A stretch of DNA of 31,994 nt from Anaerolineae bacterium (GCA_016934645.1 JAFGSL010000288.1:1-31994); one strand, 5' to 3'; counted from the first letter of the stretch, positions 7,832 to 16,450 are shown. Notes: generated from the letters alone by a model not told the origin. Made by a program: numbers and translations.

Positions 7832-9508
7832 TCATTCCTCTTGTTGACTGGCGACAACCCGACGTTGCAGCACATACCAATCAGCGATCGTGCGAAAACG
7901 GTCCCCGGTCCGCATCAACGGTCCCATTTGGTCGCCGCTCACGCGAACATCGATGGCATACGTGTAAACCGGCACATACAGCGGAAGTGCCGGGACCTCC
8001 GTCATAAACAACTGCTGAAATTCCTGATAAAGCACAAGGCGCTGATTCGGATCAACCGTGATGCGCGCCTGCTCGATAACTTCACTGATACGCCGGTTCT
8101 GGAAACCGGCATAGTTCTGCCCCTGTCCAGGCAACGCCTGTGTCTCATGCCAGAGAGGATAGGGATCGGGGTCGCCAGGAATGATCAAGTGAACTAACGC
8201 CGCTTCATAGCTGCGCGACTCCAGCAGACCGCTGAGCGCCAGAGATGGCACCGCCTGAACGGTAGCCGAAATCCCGATACGCGCCCACTGATCGATGATT
8301 TCCCGCGCCATCACCAAATCTTGTTCATCGTTTGACGCCATCAACGAAAACGCAAACGTCGCCCCCCCCGCATTATGTAGTGATTCATCGGTAGTTGCGC
8401 GACGCCAACCAGCCTGATCCAGCAAATCAAGCGCCTGCTGCGGATCGTAAGCGTATGCGGGGATGTCCGTAGTGTCGTAAGCCCAGGTGCCGGGCAACAA
8501 TGGCGTCTGTGGGATAATGGCCTGGCCCATCAGCACGGTATCCACGATGGCCTGGCGATCCAGGGCATAGAATAGCGCCTGACGCACCTGCGTATTGCCG
8601 AACGGCAAGGTGTCTGTCACCAACTCGTTGAAATACAACATCACCATTTCCGAGGTCTCTGCCGAGTGCAATTTCAAATTTTCATCGGCAAAAGCCTGCG
8701 GCAAAATATCCAATGTGATTCGCGACACACCTTCCACAACACCGTCCTGATACGCCTCAAAAGCCGCTCGCGCCGTCGGATAGAAGCGCAAGATGATGTT
8801 TTCCAAGTACGGCTCCGGTCCGTAATAGCGCGGGAAACGTTTGAGAGTCAGCACCGTGACCTGTCCCTGCTCGGTCTGTGTCTCAGTCAACCGGAAGGGA
8901 CCAGTGCCAATGGGTTGGCGATTGAAATCCAGGTTGGGCAAATCAGCAGCGCGAATATCACTCAGCAGGTGCCTGGGCAGCAGTCCAATCGTCGTGTAAT
9001 CCAGGAACGGCGCAAAAGGTTCTTGCAGGACAAACTGCACGGTGTAATCGCCCAGTTTGGTGGCTCCGACCGATCGCCACAACGCACCGATGTCAGGCGG
9101 GCCGGGATAGTCGGGGTCTTGCAGCAGATTGACGGTAAACAGCACGTCGGCGGCGGTGAAATAGTAGCCATCATGCCAGAGGACGCCGGGATTGAGGCTG
9201 AAGGTGTACGTAATCCCGCTCGGGTCAATGTCCCAGCCAGTCGCTAGGTCAGGCTCCACCGCACCTGACATCCCAATGTGCGTCAAACCGCTGAACACCA
9301 GCGCCACAACATCGCTGTCAGCATCGTTGTAGAAGCTAAGCAGGGGATTTAAGGACTGTGGGTAGCCCCCTACGCTCTCGATATATGTACCTCCGTTTGC
9401 CGGGCGAAATTCGGTGGTGTACGTCGTCGCCATATACGCCAGAATCATCGCAGCGAGCAAAAAGCCCGCCCCGACCAAAAGCATCTGCCAGCCAATTCGA
9501 CGGAACAT
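7832..9508 (-). CDS. Membrane-anchored family 5 (oligopeptide-type) ABC solute-binding protein
   Basis: 558 aa. Residues about 8-26 form a hydrophobic segment after MFRRIGWQ, with no lipobox Cys visible, so it looks like a signal anchor rather than a lipoprotein. The SBP_bac_5 fold is visible throughout: GGTYIESVGGYPQSLNPL, VFSGLTHIG, LATGWDIDPSGITYTFSL, VLWHDGYYFTAADVLFTV, PIGTGPFRLTE, VRQALFYALDRQAIVD. Such proteins deliver peptides, nickel or similar ligands to an ABC permease. No permease or ATPase gene is adjacent, so its transporter is encoded elsewhere or it works alone. The ATG at 9508 has no clear Shine-Dalgarno sequence. It follows secG by 131 nt on the same strand and ends before a terminator, so it may be the last gene of that operon. 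The ligand is unknown. Confidence 0.9.
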   Translation of the reverse strand: MFRRIGWQMLLVGAGFLLAAMILAYMATTYTTEFRPANGGTYIESVGGYPQSLNPLLSFYNDADSDVVALVFSGLTHIGMSGAVEPDLATGWDIDPSGITYTFSLNPGVLWHDGYYFTAADVLFTVNLLQDPDYPGPPDIGALWRSVGATKLGDYTVQFVLQEPFAPFLDYTTIGLLPRHLLSDIRAADLPNLDFNRQPIGTGPFRLTETQTEQGQVTVLTLKRFPRYYGPEPYLENIILRFYPTARAAFEAYQDGVVEGVSRITLDILPQAFADENLKLHSAETSEMVMLYFNELVTDTLPFGNTQVRQALFYALDRQAIVDTVLMGQAIIPQTPLLPGTWAYDTTDIPAYAYDPQQALDLLDQAGWRRATTDESLHNAGGATFAFSLMASNDEQDLVMAREIIDQWARIGISATVQAVPSLALSGLLESRSYEAALVHLIIPGDPDPYPLWHETQALPGQGQNYAGFQNRRISEVIEQARITVDPNQRLVLYQEFQQLFMTEVPALPLYVPVYTYAIDVRVSGDQMGPLMRTGDRFRTIADWYVLQRRVVASQQEE

Positions 9509-9639
9509 AACGTTAAGCGCAATACCCAGAAAAAGGACGAAGAAGGAAGGTAGGAAATCTTTTCCTTCGGGTATCCTCCCCTAAGGAATGCTTCCCTTAC
9601 ACTCCCCCGGCTCCGTCCTTTTCGTAGTACGGAAAAGGA

Positions 9640-9864
9640 TTACCCGATCAGCAAAACGTTTATAACCGCGACCAGGAAAAATAGGATCGAAGCCCCTGCA
9701 GTTAAGCGAAACAGCAGCAATTCAGGTCCGCGACGCTTGCGAATCAGGTTGGTCTGCGAGCCGCCGAAAACGCCGCCCATACCGCTACTGCGCACTTCAA
9801 AAAGCACTAAAATAGTGAGTACAATCCCCAACAGGATTTGTACAATATTCAAATACGTCTGCAT
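9640..9864 (-). CDS. secG: Preprotein translocase subunit SecG
   Basis: 74 aa, typical SecG size. Two hydrophobic helices (about 3-22 and 52-73) flank the conserved loop RSSGMGGVFGGSQTNLIRKRRG. SecG joins SecYE in the inner-membrane protein-export channel. The start is supported by GGAGGT about 9 nt upstream, and a clear promoter lies at 9896-9923. In the 131 nt after it there are imperfect inverted repeats (for example CCTTTTC...GAAAAGG near 9616-9636) of uncertain role before the solute-binding protein gene. Confidence 0.93.
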   Translation of the reverse strand: MQTYLNIVQILLGIVLTILVLFEVRSSGMGGVFGGSQTNLIRKRRGPELLLFRLTAGASILFFLVAVINVLLIG

Positions 9865-9895
9865 TCTTGATCTACCTCCAGGCTCAGGTAGGAAG

Positions 9896-9923
9896 ATTAT
9901 AACACGCTACACTAAAATGACAA
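9896..9923 (-). promoter_or_regulatory. Sigma-70-like promoter of secG
   Basis: On the minus strand TTGTCA (9918-9923), 16 nt, TATAAT (9896-9901), about 31 nt upstream of the secG ATG. It is the best consensus promoter seen in the window. Confidence 0.75.
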
Positions 9924-9956
9924 TAGACTGGAAGCTAGATACTGGATGAATGTGTC

Positions 9957-11264
9957 TTATGCGATTCGGGCATAAAACAGAGGTAGAGGTTCGACCGGGT
10001 CAGACGAGAAAGTGAGCGCACGCAGAGCGCGGCGCACAGCCTCGTCTCGCTTCGTCGCATCGTCAGCGTGGACAGTAAAGAGCGGCGCGCCACCCTGGAT
10101 TTTGTCACCCACCTTACAGTGCATCATAATTCCCACGCGATGATCGAGTTGGTCACCTTTTTTCTCACGCCCTCCACCCAACCCAAGTGCGACCATGCCG
10201 ATTTCGTCTGCACGTACTTCAGCCAGATAACCGGTTTGGGACACCGGTATGGTTTCGATGAGCGCCGCCCGCGGAAAACGGTCTGGTTCATCCACGTAAC
10301 GCACATCCCCACCCTGTGCGATGATCAACTGGCGGAACTTGTCCCATGCCAGCCCGGAGGCAAGGGCTTGCTTAACCTGATCCTCACCCGCTTCGAGGGT
10401 CGCTGCTTTACCGCCCCCCAGACATAGCATCTCGGCTGCCACAGTGACGCAGTGCTCGCGAAAGTCCTGCGCCCCCTCTCCGTGCAGCACATCGATGGCC
10501 TCGCGAACTTCGAGAATATTGCCAATCGCGCACCCCAGTGGCTGGTTCATATCCGAAATCAATGCCGTCACCTTGCGCCCAAGCATCTGCCCGATGCGCA
10601 CCATCCCTTCAGCCAGCGCCCGCGCGGATTCCAAAGTCTTCATAAACGCGCCGCTGCCCACTTTAACATCCAGCAGAATGGCGTCCGCTCCGCCCGCGAT
10701 TTTCTTGCTCATAATCGAGCTGGTGATCAGCGGCATACTGGGCACGGTGCCGGTTACATCGCGCAGCGCGTAGAGCTTGCCATCCGCAGGCGCGAGATTG
10801 GCCGACTGCCCGGTGAGCACGATGCCGATTTGTGCCAATTGGGCCTTGAATTCGTCCACAGTCAAATTTGTACGATAGCCAGGCACGGATTCCAGTTTAT
10901 CCAGTGTGCCGCCGGAGAATCCCAACCCGCGCCCCGACATTTTCCCTACCGGCAAGCCACATGCTGCGACAACGGGAATCACCACCAGACTTACTTTATC
11001 TCCAACACCTCCAGTCGAATGTTTGTCAACAACAAAAGGCGCAACGTCACTCAAGTCCAACACTTCCCCAGAATATGCCATCGCGAGCGTCAGATCGCCG
11101 GTTTCGCGATCATCCATCCCCCGCAACATAATCGCCATCAGCAATGCCGATGCCTGATAGTCTGGTATAGTTCCGTCTGTGTACCCCTGGACGAAGAAGT
11201 TAATCTCCTCCGTCGTCAGTACCCCGCCATCACGTTTCTTCTCGATCAATTCCACCATACGCAT
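9957..11264 (-). CDS. pdp: Pyrimidine-nucleoside (thymidine) phosphorylase
   Basis: 435 aa with the start at 11264, close to the usual 433. This internal ATG (MRMVELIEKKRDG) has GGAG about 9 nt upstream; the ATG five codons earlier has none. It cleaves thymidine, uridine or deoxyuridine with phosphate to base plus (deoxy)ribose-1-phosphate in nucleoside salvage. Visible: N-terminal helical domain (EINFFVQGYTDGTIPDYQASALLMAI), the phosphate-binding KHSTGGVGDKVSL, the family signature SGRGLGFSGGTLDKLES, the KKIAGGADAILLDVKVGSGAFMK region, and the C-terminal barrel-sandwich. All key motifs are intact. It is downstream of degV and upstream of secG on the same strand; secG has its own promoter. 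pdp versus deoA cannot be settled by reading. Confidence 0.96.
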   Translation of the reverse strand: MRMVELIEKKRDGGVLTTEEINFFVQGYTDGTIPDYQASALLMAIMLRGMDDRETGDLTLAMAYSGEVLDLSDVAPFVVDKHSTGGVGDKVSLVVIPVVAACGLPVGKMSGRGLGFSGGTLDKLESVPGYRTNLTVDEFKAQLAQIGIVLTGQSANLAPADGKLYALRDVTGTVPSMPLITSSIMSKKIAGGADAILLDVKVGSGAFMKTLESARALAEGMVRIGQMLGRKVTALISDMNQPLGCAIGNILEVREAIDVLHGEGAQDFREHCVTVAAEMLCLGGGKAATLEAGEDQVKQALASGLAWDKFRQLIIAQGGDVRYVDEPDRFPRAALIETIPVSQTGYLAEVRADEIGMVALGLGGGREKKGDQLDHRVGIMMHCKVGDKIQGGAPLFTVHADDATKRDEAVRRALRALTFSSDPVEPLPLFYARIA

Positions 11265-11288
11265 AGGTCCATTCTCCATAAGTCAAAC

Positions 11289-11347
11289 AGGTGCAACGCA
11301 CTTACAGTAGGAACGAATGTCCCGGCGCAATCGTGTGCGCTGCACCT
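11289..11347 (-). promoter_or_regulatory. 13-bp inverted repeat in the pdp leader
   Basis: AGGTGCAACGCAC (11289-11301) pairs with GTGCGCTGCACCT (11335-11347) with one mismatch around a 33-nt loop, 25 nt upstream of the pdp start. It could be an operator or a leader RNA stem; nothing identifies a ligand or regulator. Confidence 0.35.
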
Positions 11348-11398
11348 TATCATCTAGGCTGAAGTCAAACAAAATCTCTGTGATTCGTATTTGTCCGG

Positions 11399-11416
11399 AA
11401 ACTCTCGCAAGAGTTT
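11399..11416. other. Small hairpin after degV
   Basis: AAACTCT (11399-11405) and AGAGTTT (11410-11416) form a 7-bp stem with loop CGCA just beyond the degV stop. The minus strand continues CCGG, with no U tract, so it is at best a weak terminator or transcript-end stabiliser. Confidence 0.35.
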
Positions 11417-11428
11417 TAGGACAGGGCT

Positions 11429-12283
11429 TTAATCTTCCACGTAGAAAGCCACTCCAATCGTCCCTGGACCGGCATGAGTTCCGACCACAGGGGTCAGTAT
11501 CGTATTATACATAACCTCTGGAGCAAAAAGCTCTCTGAGCCAGCCCTCCACCAGCTCTACATCCTCACCAGCCTGAGAGTGAATGATAGCCACCCCCCCC
11601 AGATGCCGACCATTAACCCGCTCTTTGACAATCTCCACTAACCGCTGCAGGGACTTGCGGCGCATGCGCACCTTCTCTAGAGGCATGACCTTACCCTCTT
11701 CGATTTGCAAGACCGGTTTGAGATTGAGGGCAGTGCCCAACAAGCGTGCCGCACCGCCGATGCGCCCACCACGGTGCAGGTATTCCAATGTATCCACGGC
11801 GAAAATGATGTGCATATTATCACGGACGTGCAACACCCGTTCGATTGCAATCTCGAGCGGTTGGCCTTCTCGCGCGGCACGAGCTGCGGCCAACACTTGC
11901 ATTCCCAAACCCATCGACGTCGAACGAGAATCCACCAACGCAAGGTTTAGATTTGGCAACTCATTTTTCGCCTGTATCGCTGAAGCCAATGTTCCACTCA
12001 ACTCAGCAGAGATGAAAATTCCCAGAATATTCGTTGTTTCGTACTTCTTCGCCACACTCAAGAAGAACTCGATAAATGCTCCAGGGGAGGGCTGCGACGT
12101 CGTCGGGAACGCCTCGCGCTCTTGAAGCCATTTGTAGAACGTCGACGCATCCAACGAGACACCATCCAAGTACGTTTCCTCGCCCCAATGTACCGTCAGA
12201 GGAATCATCGGTACATCATACTCTGATACTAACTCGGGCGGCAAATTGGCCGTACTATCCGTCACAACAACAAAACGATCCAT
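11429..12283 (-). CDS. DegV family fatty-acid-binding protein
   Basis: 284 aa with the start at 12283 (MDRFVVVTDSTANLPPELV), where AAGGAGAG lies 5-6 nt upstream. A longer in-frame reading would add 23 hydrophobic residues but lacks a ribosome site and covers the promoter region. DegV proteins bind a fatty acid and act as FakB-type carriers for fatty-acid kinase in bacteria that have FakA. Visible family features: VVTDSTANLP, VSLDASTFYKWL, TTSQPSPGAFIEFF, ISAELSGTLASA, SMGLGMQVL, DTLEYLHRGGRIGGA and the C-terminal VGTHAGPGTIGVAF. No fakA gene is in the window, so its partner is elsewhere. A promoter lies at 12353-12380. Confidence 0.95.
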   Translation of the reverse strand: MDRFVVVTDSTANLPPELVSEYDVPMIPLTVHWGEETYLDGVSLDASTFYKWLQEREAFPTTSQPSPGAFIEFFLSVAKKYETTNILGIFISAELSGTLASAIQAKNELPNLNLALVDSRSTSMGLGMQVLAAARAAREGQPLEIAIERVLHVRDNMHIIFAVDTLEYLHRGGRIGGAARLLGTALNLKPVLQIEEGKVMPLEKVRMRRKSLQRLVEIVKERVNGRHLGGVAIIHSQAGEDVELVEGWLRELFAPEVMYNTILTPVVGTHAGPGTIGVAFYVED

Positions 12284-12352
12284 TGGTCTCTCCTTATATA
12301 TAAGAACTGAGAAAAATAAAGATAGAATAAACAACAGCCTAGTTGTATTCAT

Positions 12353-12380
12353 ACTATAGCGAACAAACCCTAGATGACAA
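12353..12380 (-). promoter_or_regulatory. Sigma-70-like promoter of degV
   Basis: On the minus strand TTGTCA (12375-12380), 16 nt, TATAGT (12353-12358), about 70 nt upstream of the degV ATG, in the divergent region before the receiver-protein gene. Confidence 0.6.
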
Positions 12381-12480
12381 GGAGCATCACAAATAAATCA
12401 ATAGCTATTATACTAAATATATCAAATGTGGTACAATAACCTCTAAAGATAGAATTCGCGCGCTTGGATAAGGGGTTTAT

Positions 12481-12843
12481 ATGTCCAAAATACTCGTTGC
12501 CGATGACGACAAAATGATGCTCAGACTACTCAAAACGCTTATTGAGATGGAAGGCAACGAAGTGGTTGCTGTAACCCGACCTGAGGATATTGTGCCGGCT
12601 GCCCAGGCAGAAGAGATGACGCTGATCTTGATGGACTATCATCTTGCCGGGGGCAATTCGATGGATGCACTGCGCACCTTGAAAAGTGATCCGGCTCTAA
12701 AAATGGTCCCGGTTCTCGTCACCTCCGGTATGGATCGCGAGCTTGAATGTAAGAAATTGGGAGCAGAGGGCTTCATTCTCAAGCCATTCCGCCCTAATGA
12801 GCTCCTTGACCATATTAGCGCGATGATCGCACAAGTAAAGTAG
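12481..12843 (+). CDS. Single-domain response regulator (receiver only)
   Basis: 120 aa, a complete REC domain and nothing else. Acidic pocket D8-D10 (ADDD), phospho-acceptor D52 (LMDYHL), T81/S82 switch and K101 (KPFRP) are all present. AAGGGG lies 6 nt upstream of the ATG. Stand-alone receivers act in phosphorelays or by direct binding to partners; there is no output domain. It is 18 nt ahead of the PHP-AlbA gene on the same strand, so the two are probably co-transcribed. The cNMP-binding histidine kinase at 2977 is a possible donor but this is inference. I found no convincing -35/-10 pair upstream, although the region is AT-rich. Confidence 0.93.
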   Translation: MSKILVADDDKMMLRLLKTLIEMEGNEVVAVTRPEDIVPAAQAEEMTLILMDYHLAGGNSMDALRTLKSDPALKMVPVLVTSGMDRELECKKLGAEGFILKPFRPNELLDHISAMIAQVK

Positions 12844-12861
12844 AGGTTTGAACACGTAATA

Positions 12862-14598
12862 ATGACTAGAAGAAGGCGTAAAAAGAAAATGCAGCCTAAT
12901 GCCCAATGGTACAAGATGGATCTGCATGTGCATACCCCAGCATCAGCAGATCATCAACAGAAGAATGTAACCTACCTTGAGGTTTTGCAAGAGGCCGAGC
13001 GACGAGGCCTGGACATCGTCGCATTTACCGATCACAATACCGTAGCTGGATATAAGCAGATGCTTGAGGAAATCGATGATCTCGAGTTGCTCAAGCGCCT
13101 CAACCGCTTAAAGCCTGAAGAGGAAAAAAAGCTTCAGGAATATCGCCGCTTACAGGATAAACTCCTCCTGCTCACCGGGTTTGAGTTCACTGCCACGTTT
13201 GGCTTCCATATTCTAGGAATTTTCCCACCAGATACGTCCGTCCGAGAGTTGGAGTTCTTACTCTTGCAGATGAACGTCCCTGAGGATAAACTGGATGAAG
13301 GGGCCACCGAAGTCGGCGCAACCGTTGATGTCTTGACTGCCTACCAGATGATTGCTGACGCGGGCGGGCTTGTTATCGCAGCGCATGCGAACTCGTCGCA
13401 CGGCGTTGCGCTACAAGGCATTCGCTTTGGAGGACAGACACGCATTGCTTTCACCCAGGATCCCAATCTGCACGCCCTGGAAGTCACCGACCTAGAAAAA
13501 GTCGGTAAGAAAACCACCGTGCGTTTCTTCGATGGCTCCAAGCCCGAATATCCGCGCCGTATGCGTTGCATCCAGGGTTCGGATGCGCACCGCCTGTCGC
13601 GCGATCCCAACAACCCACGCAATCCTGGCGTCGGAGACCGCATCACCGAGATTCTACTGGATGAGCCAACCTTTCCGGCGCTGTACACCGTCTTGACGGG
13701 CGACGACTTTGCCCGCACGCGTCCCTACCGCGCCGAAGCCCATCCCTTTGATCACATTCAGGCTGCCCGGACGGAAGGTCCAAACATCGTGCAGGACTTC
13801 CACGAGCGATACAACAAGCGTGGCGGATACCTCGACGCGATTGTGGCCGATGTCTGTGCCTTCGCCAACACGAACGGCGGGACACTCTACGTAGGCGTCT
13901 CCGCCGATGCAAAGGTAGCGCCTGTAGGCGTGGGCAACACGCCTACGCGAGTGATTAACGCCCTTAAAACGGAACTCGAAACGCGCATCACACCCACGAT
14001 GCCGGTTACCATAGACGTGCAGGAAACTCAAAACATCAAGGTCGTGCGCGTGGTCGTGCCGCGCGGTGAAAATCCACCCTACACCCTGGACGAAAGCGAA
14101 ATCTACATCCGCAGCGAGGCCGAAACCACACCAGCCGTACGCGATGAAATCGTGGACTTGGTGCGCCGTAGTCTAGAGAAAACCCATGCCGCTGATACGC
14201 CAGCGCTTCGCCAGAAAGAAAAAGCCGAGGAGGACACGCTACCGAGCGCGACTCCCATTGATCCACCGCGCACAGGCGTCGAAATCGCCACAGTGGAAAC
14301 GCGGAACAATGTGCGTTACTATACCATGCGTGACTTGCGCAACGGCAATCTGGTCAGCAACGTCACCCGCAACTCGGCCCGTCGTCTCTGGCGCTACGCC
14401 ATCGACGAGGCTGAAAACAATCCCGTCAAACCGAGCCAGGTCCGCTGGATGGGCAACATCGGGATTTGGAAACAGCGGGAATTCAGTTCGCAGATGCGTT
14501 ACGATCTGGTAGAGAAGGTCGGCGACACGCAGCACGTCTACTACGGTGTGACCGAAGAGGGCATTCATGGCCCATGGACAACGCTGGTAGGCGAGTAA
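12862..14598 (+). CDS. PHP-domain phosphoesterase fused to an AlbA_2 (Schlafen-type) domain
   Basis: 578 aa. N-terminal PHP domain about 18-300: MDLHVHT (D20, H22, H24), FTDHNTV (D57, H58), GFEFT, IAAHANSSHG, and QGSDAH, which together match a metal-dependent phosphoesterase site. An unusual charged helical insertion follows the second motif (about 67-100). Residues about 310-425 resemble the AlbA_2 domain: GGYLDAIVADVCAFANTNGGTLYVGVSAD, then ITPTMPV, IKVVRVVVPRG, IYIRSEAET. About 480-578 is a C-terminal domain I do not recognise (YYTMRDLRNGNLVSNVTRNSARRLW...). AlbA_2 is found in Schlafen-like proteins and many bacterial regulators or defence proteins. The start is uncertain: ATG 12862 or ATG 12889, both with weak ribosome sites. 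It lies after a receiver gene and 72 nt before nnrDE. Substrate unknown. Confidence 0.85.
   Translation: MTRRRRKKKMQPNAQWYKMDLHVHTPASADHQQKNVTYLEVLQEAERRGLDIVAFTDHNTVAGYKQMLEEIDDLELLKRLNRLKPEEEKKLQEYRRLQDKLLLLTGFEFTATFGFHILGIFPPDTSVRELEFLLLQMNVPEDKLDEGATEVGATVDVLTAYQMIADAGGLVIAAHANSSHGVALQGIRFGGQTRIAFTQDPNLHALEVTDLEKVGKKTTVRFFDGSKPEYPRRMRCIQGSDAHRLSRDPNNPRNPGVGDRITEILLDEPTFPALYTVLTGDDFARTRPYRAEAHPFDHIQAARTEGPNIVQDFHERYNKRGGYLDAIVADVCAFANTNGGTLYVGVSADAKVAPVGVGNTPTRVINALKTELETRITPTMPVTIDVQETQNIKVVRVVVPRGENPPYTLDESEIYIRSEAETTPAVRDEIVDLVRRSLEKTHAADTPALRQKEKAEEDTLPSATPIDPPRTGVEIATVETRNNVRYYTMRDLRNGNLVSNVTRNSARRLWRYAIDEAENNPVKPSQVRWMGNIGIWKQREFSSQMRYDLVEKVGDTQHVYYGVTEEGIHGPWTTLVGE
13924..13946. repeat. 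Short palindrome inside the PHP-AlbA gene
   Basis: GTAGGCGT and ACGCCTAC form a perfect 8-bp stem with loop GGGCAAC. It is translated as part of VGVGNTPT between AlbA-domain elements, so it may be a chance or domesticated palindrome. Confidence 0.4.
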
Positions 14599-14630
14599 GC
14601 CCGCAGAGTGGCATACGCCATAAATAGCAC

Positions 14631-14660
14631 GCGCCATAGCCGCCATAGCGTGGCGCGTTA
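14631..14660 (+). promoter_or_regulatory. Inverted repeat just before the nnrDE ribosome site
   Basis: ACGCGCCA and TGGCGCGT form an 8-bp stem with a 14-nt loop that ends next to TTAAGGAGG. It could modulate translation initiation of the downstream gene or end the PHP-AlbA transcript; no U tract follows. Confidence 0.35.
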
Positions 14661-14670
14661 AGGAGGCTCC

Positions 14671-16371
14671 ATGCGCATCCTGTCCATATCCGAAATGCGC
14701 GCTCTGGAATCAACCGCTGACCTGGCTGGTTACAGCTACGCGCAAATGATGGAGCAGGCCGGCAAAAGCCTGGCGATTGCAGTAGTACAGCACATGCCGA
14801 TCAAAGGGCGGCGCATCCTCGTTCTCGTAGGGCCGGGCAACAATGGCGGGGACGGGCTGGTCGCCGCGCGCTTGCTGCATGACTCCGGCGCTCACGTCAC
14901 CGCCTACCTAACCAGCAAACGCGATCCCGAAGAGGATGCCGTGTTCAAGAAAGCACAGGCATGTGGGGTGAAGATCGTTTATGCACAAGACGATCCGCAG
15001 TGCGAAACGCTGCGCCACTTGGTCGCACAGACTCACGTTATCCTGGATAGTCTGCTTGGGATTGGCGCGAAACCGCCCTTGCGTGGCGTCATCGCTGACG
15101 TGCTACGAAACGTAAAAGCCGGATTGGCGCAAATCGCTATCGACCCGTTAACGCCCCTAAATCGACCACCAAAGCCCACGTTACCGCGGCCATTGATCGT
15201 CGCTGTGGATGGGCCTTCAGGGCTGGATTTCGACAGCGGCACAATCGATCCGCTGGCACTTAAAGCGCACCTCACCGTGACCTTCGCCGTGCCGAAGTGG
15301 GGGCAATTTGCACTTCCTGGCGCGGAATACGTGGGCGAACTGCTGGTGGCCGACATCGGTATCCCGGAGCACGTTGAAATTCCAAGCAGAGGCACCACCA
15401 TCGCCACGCCCGAAACTATCCGAAAATGGCTGCCATTACGTTCGCTGGATGCGCACAAGGGCACGTTTGGCAAGGCGCTGATCGCTGCTGGTTCGGTCAA
15501 TTACACAGGGGCCGCGCTCCTGGCTGCCTCGGCGGCGGTGCGCGCCGGGACCGGCCTGGTCACACTGGCAATTCCCCATATGTTGCACCCGGCCATCGTT
15601 CCAGCATTGCCCGAAGTCGTCTACATCTTGCTACCGCACACGCTCGGCGTTTTGGATGGGCATGCGGCCGCACCGCTGGTTGAAAAGATCGGGAGCAAGT
15701 CTTCGTCCGGCGAGTACAAGCCCGCATATTCGGCTATGCTTATCGGGCCTGGACTAAGCCACGCGCCGGAAACCACCAGCTTTATACGCCGGCTTCTTGG
15801 ATTAGATGCGAGGAAACGCAGTACCGGCTTCGCGCCGAGTGAGTCCAAATCCGAAGAGGAACGCCCGACTCTGCCACCGCTGGTCGTCGATGCAGACGGC
15901 CTGAACATCCTGAGCGACATCCCTGACTGGCATAGCCTGTTGCCACCAGAGACAATCCTCACCCCCCACCCCGGAGAGATGGCCCGCCTTACCGGGAAAA
16001 TGACGGCGGAAGTTCAAGCCGACCGGTTACGCATCGCGCAGACCAGCGCCGCTGCGTGGGGACATGTCGTCGTGCTCAAAGGCGCGTTCACCGTCATTGC
16101 TGCGCCGAATGGGGAAGCTGCGCTGCTGCCCTTTGCCAACCCGGGATTGGGATCAGCGGGGACGGGCGACGTTCTGGCGGGCACCATCGTCGCACTGCGG
16201 GCGCAAGGGCTTGAGGCGTTCAAGGCGGCCGTTGCTGGAGCTTATCTGCATGGCCTGGCAGGGGAAATCGTTCGTGAGCGCCTGGGCACAGCGGGCATGG
16301 CGGCCAGCGATGTGGTCAGCGCATTGCCCGAGGCTATCCAGAAAATTACATCAGGAAGCTCAAACGTCTGA
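14671..16371 (+). CDS. nnrDE: Bifunctional NAD(P)HX epimerase / ADP- or ATP-dependent NAD(P)HX dehydratase
   Basis: 566 aa, cytosolic metabolite-repair enzyme that epimerises and dehydrates damaged hydrated NAD(P)H back to NAD(P)H. N-terminal YjeF_N domain about 1-235: SISEMRALE, MEQAGKSLA, LVGPGNNGGDGLVAARLL, AVDGPSGLDFDSG, TVTFAVPKWGQ. C-terminal ribokinase-like YjeF_C domain about 245-560: HKGTFGKALIAAGSVNYTGAALLAASAAVRAGTGLVT, VVDADGLNIL, LTPHPGEMARLTG, VVLKGAFTVI and the GTGDVLAG anion hole with its catalytic Asp near 499. The start has AAGGAGG 5 nt upstream. There are two family-atypical loops, one Pro-rich around 160-170 and one charged around 375-400. It is the last gene of the plus-strand group and ends before a nested hairpin terminator. 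Confidence 0.96.
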   Translation: MRILSISEMRALESTADLAGYSYAQMMEQAGKSLAIAVVQHMPIKGRRILVLVGPGNNGGDGLVAARLLHDSGAHVTAYLTSKRDPEEDAVFKKAQACGVKIVYAQDDPQCETLRHLVAQTHVILDSLLGIGAKPPLRGVIADVLRNVKAGLAQIAIDPLTPLNRPPKPTLPRPLIVAVDGPSGLDFDSGTIDPLALKAHLTVTFAVPKWGQFALPGAEYVGELLVADIGIPEHVEIPSRGTTIATPETIRKWLPLRSLDAHKGTFGKALIAAGSVNYTGAALLAASAAVRAGTGLVTLAIPHMLHPAIVPALPEVVYILLPHTLGVLDGHAAAPLVEKIGSKSSSGEYKPAYSAMLIGPGLSHAPETTSFIRRLLGLDARKRSTGFAPSESKSEEERPTLPPLVVDADGLNILSDIPDWHSLLPPETILTPHPGEMARLTGKMTAEVQADRLRIAQTSAAAWGHVVVLKGAFTVIAAPNGEAALLPFANPGLGSAGTGDVLAGTIVALRAQGLEAFKAAVAGAYLHGLAGEIVRERLGTAGMAASDVVSALPEAIQKITSGSSNV

Positions 16372-16375
16372 ATAC

Positions 16376-16447
16376 AAAAAACCTGGCGAAGGTTGAGGCG
16401 AACAAAACTGATGACAGTTTTGTTCGCACACCTTCGCCAGGTTTTCT
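16376..16447. terminator. Nested bidirectional terminator between nnrDE and the flavodiiron gene
   Basis: A 16-bp outer stem (AAAACCTGGCGAAGGT 16378-16393 with its complement 16430-16445) encloses a 12-bp inner stem (GCGAACAAAACT 16398-16409 with 16416-16427, loop GATGAC). The outer arms begin in A-runs and end in T-runs on either strand, as expected of a terminator serving both convergent genes. Confidence 0.9.
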
Positions 16448-16450
16448 CTA

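Noticed and set aside
7832..9508. A complete peptide ABC transporter operon
   Set aside because: Only the solute-binding protein is present. The neighbours are secG and ppdK, with terminators and promoters between them.
10452..11357. A 301-codon plus-strand open frame opposite pdp
   Set aside because: Same reasons: it is antisense to an intact, well-recognised gene and its peptide shows no domain pattern.
12284..12352. Hydrophobic N-terminal extension of DegV resembling a signal peptide
   Set aside because: DegV proteins are cytosolic and begin at the VVTDST strand; AAGGAGAG precedes the shorter start, and the extension overlaps the promoter and leader.
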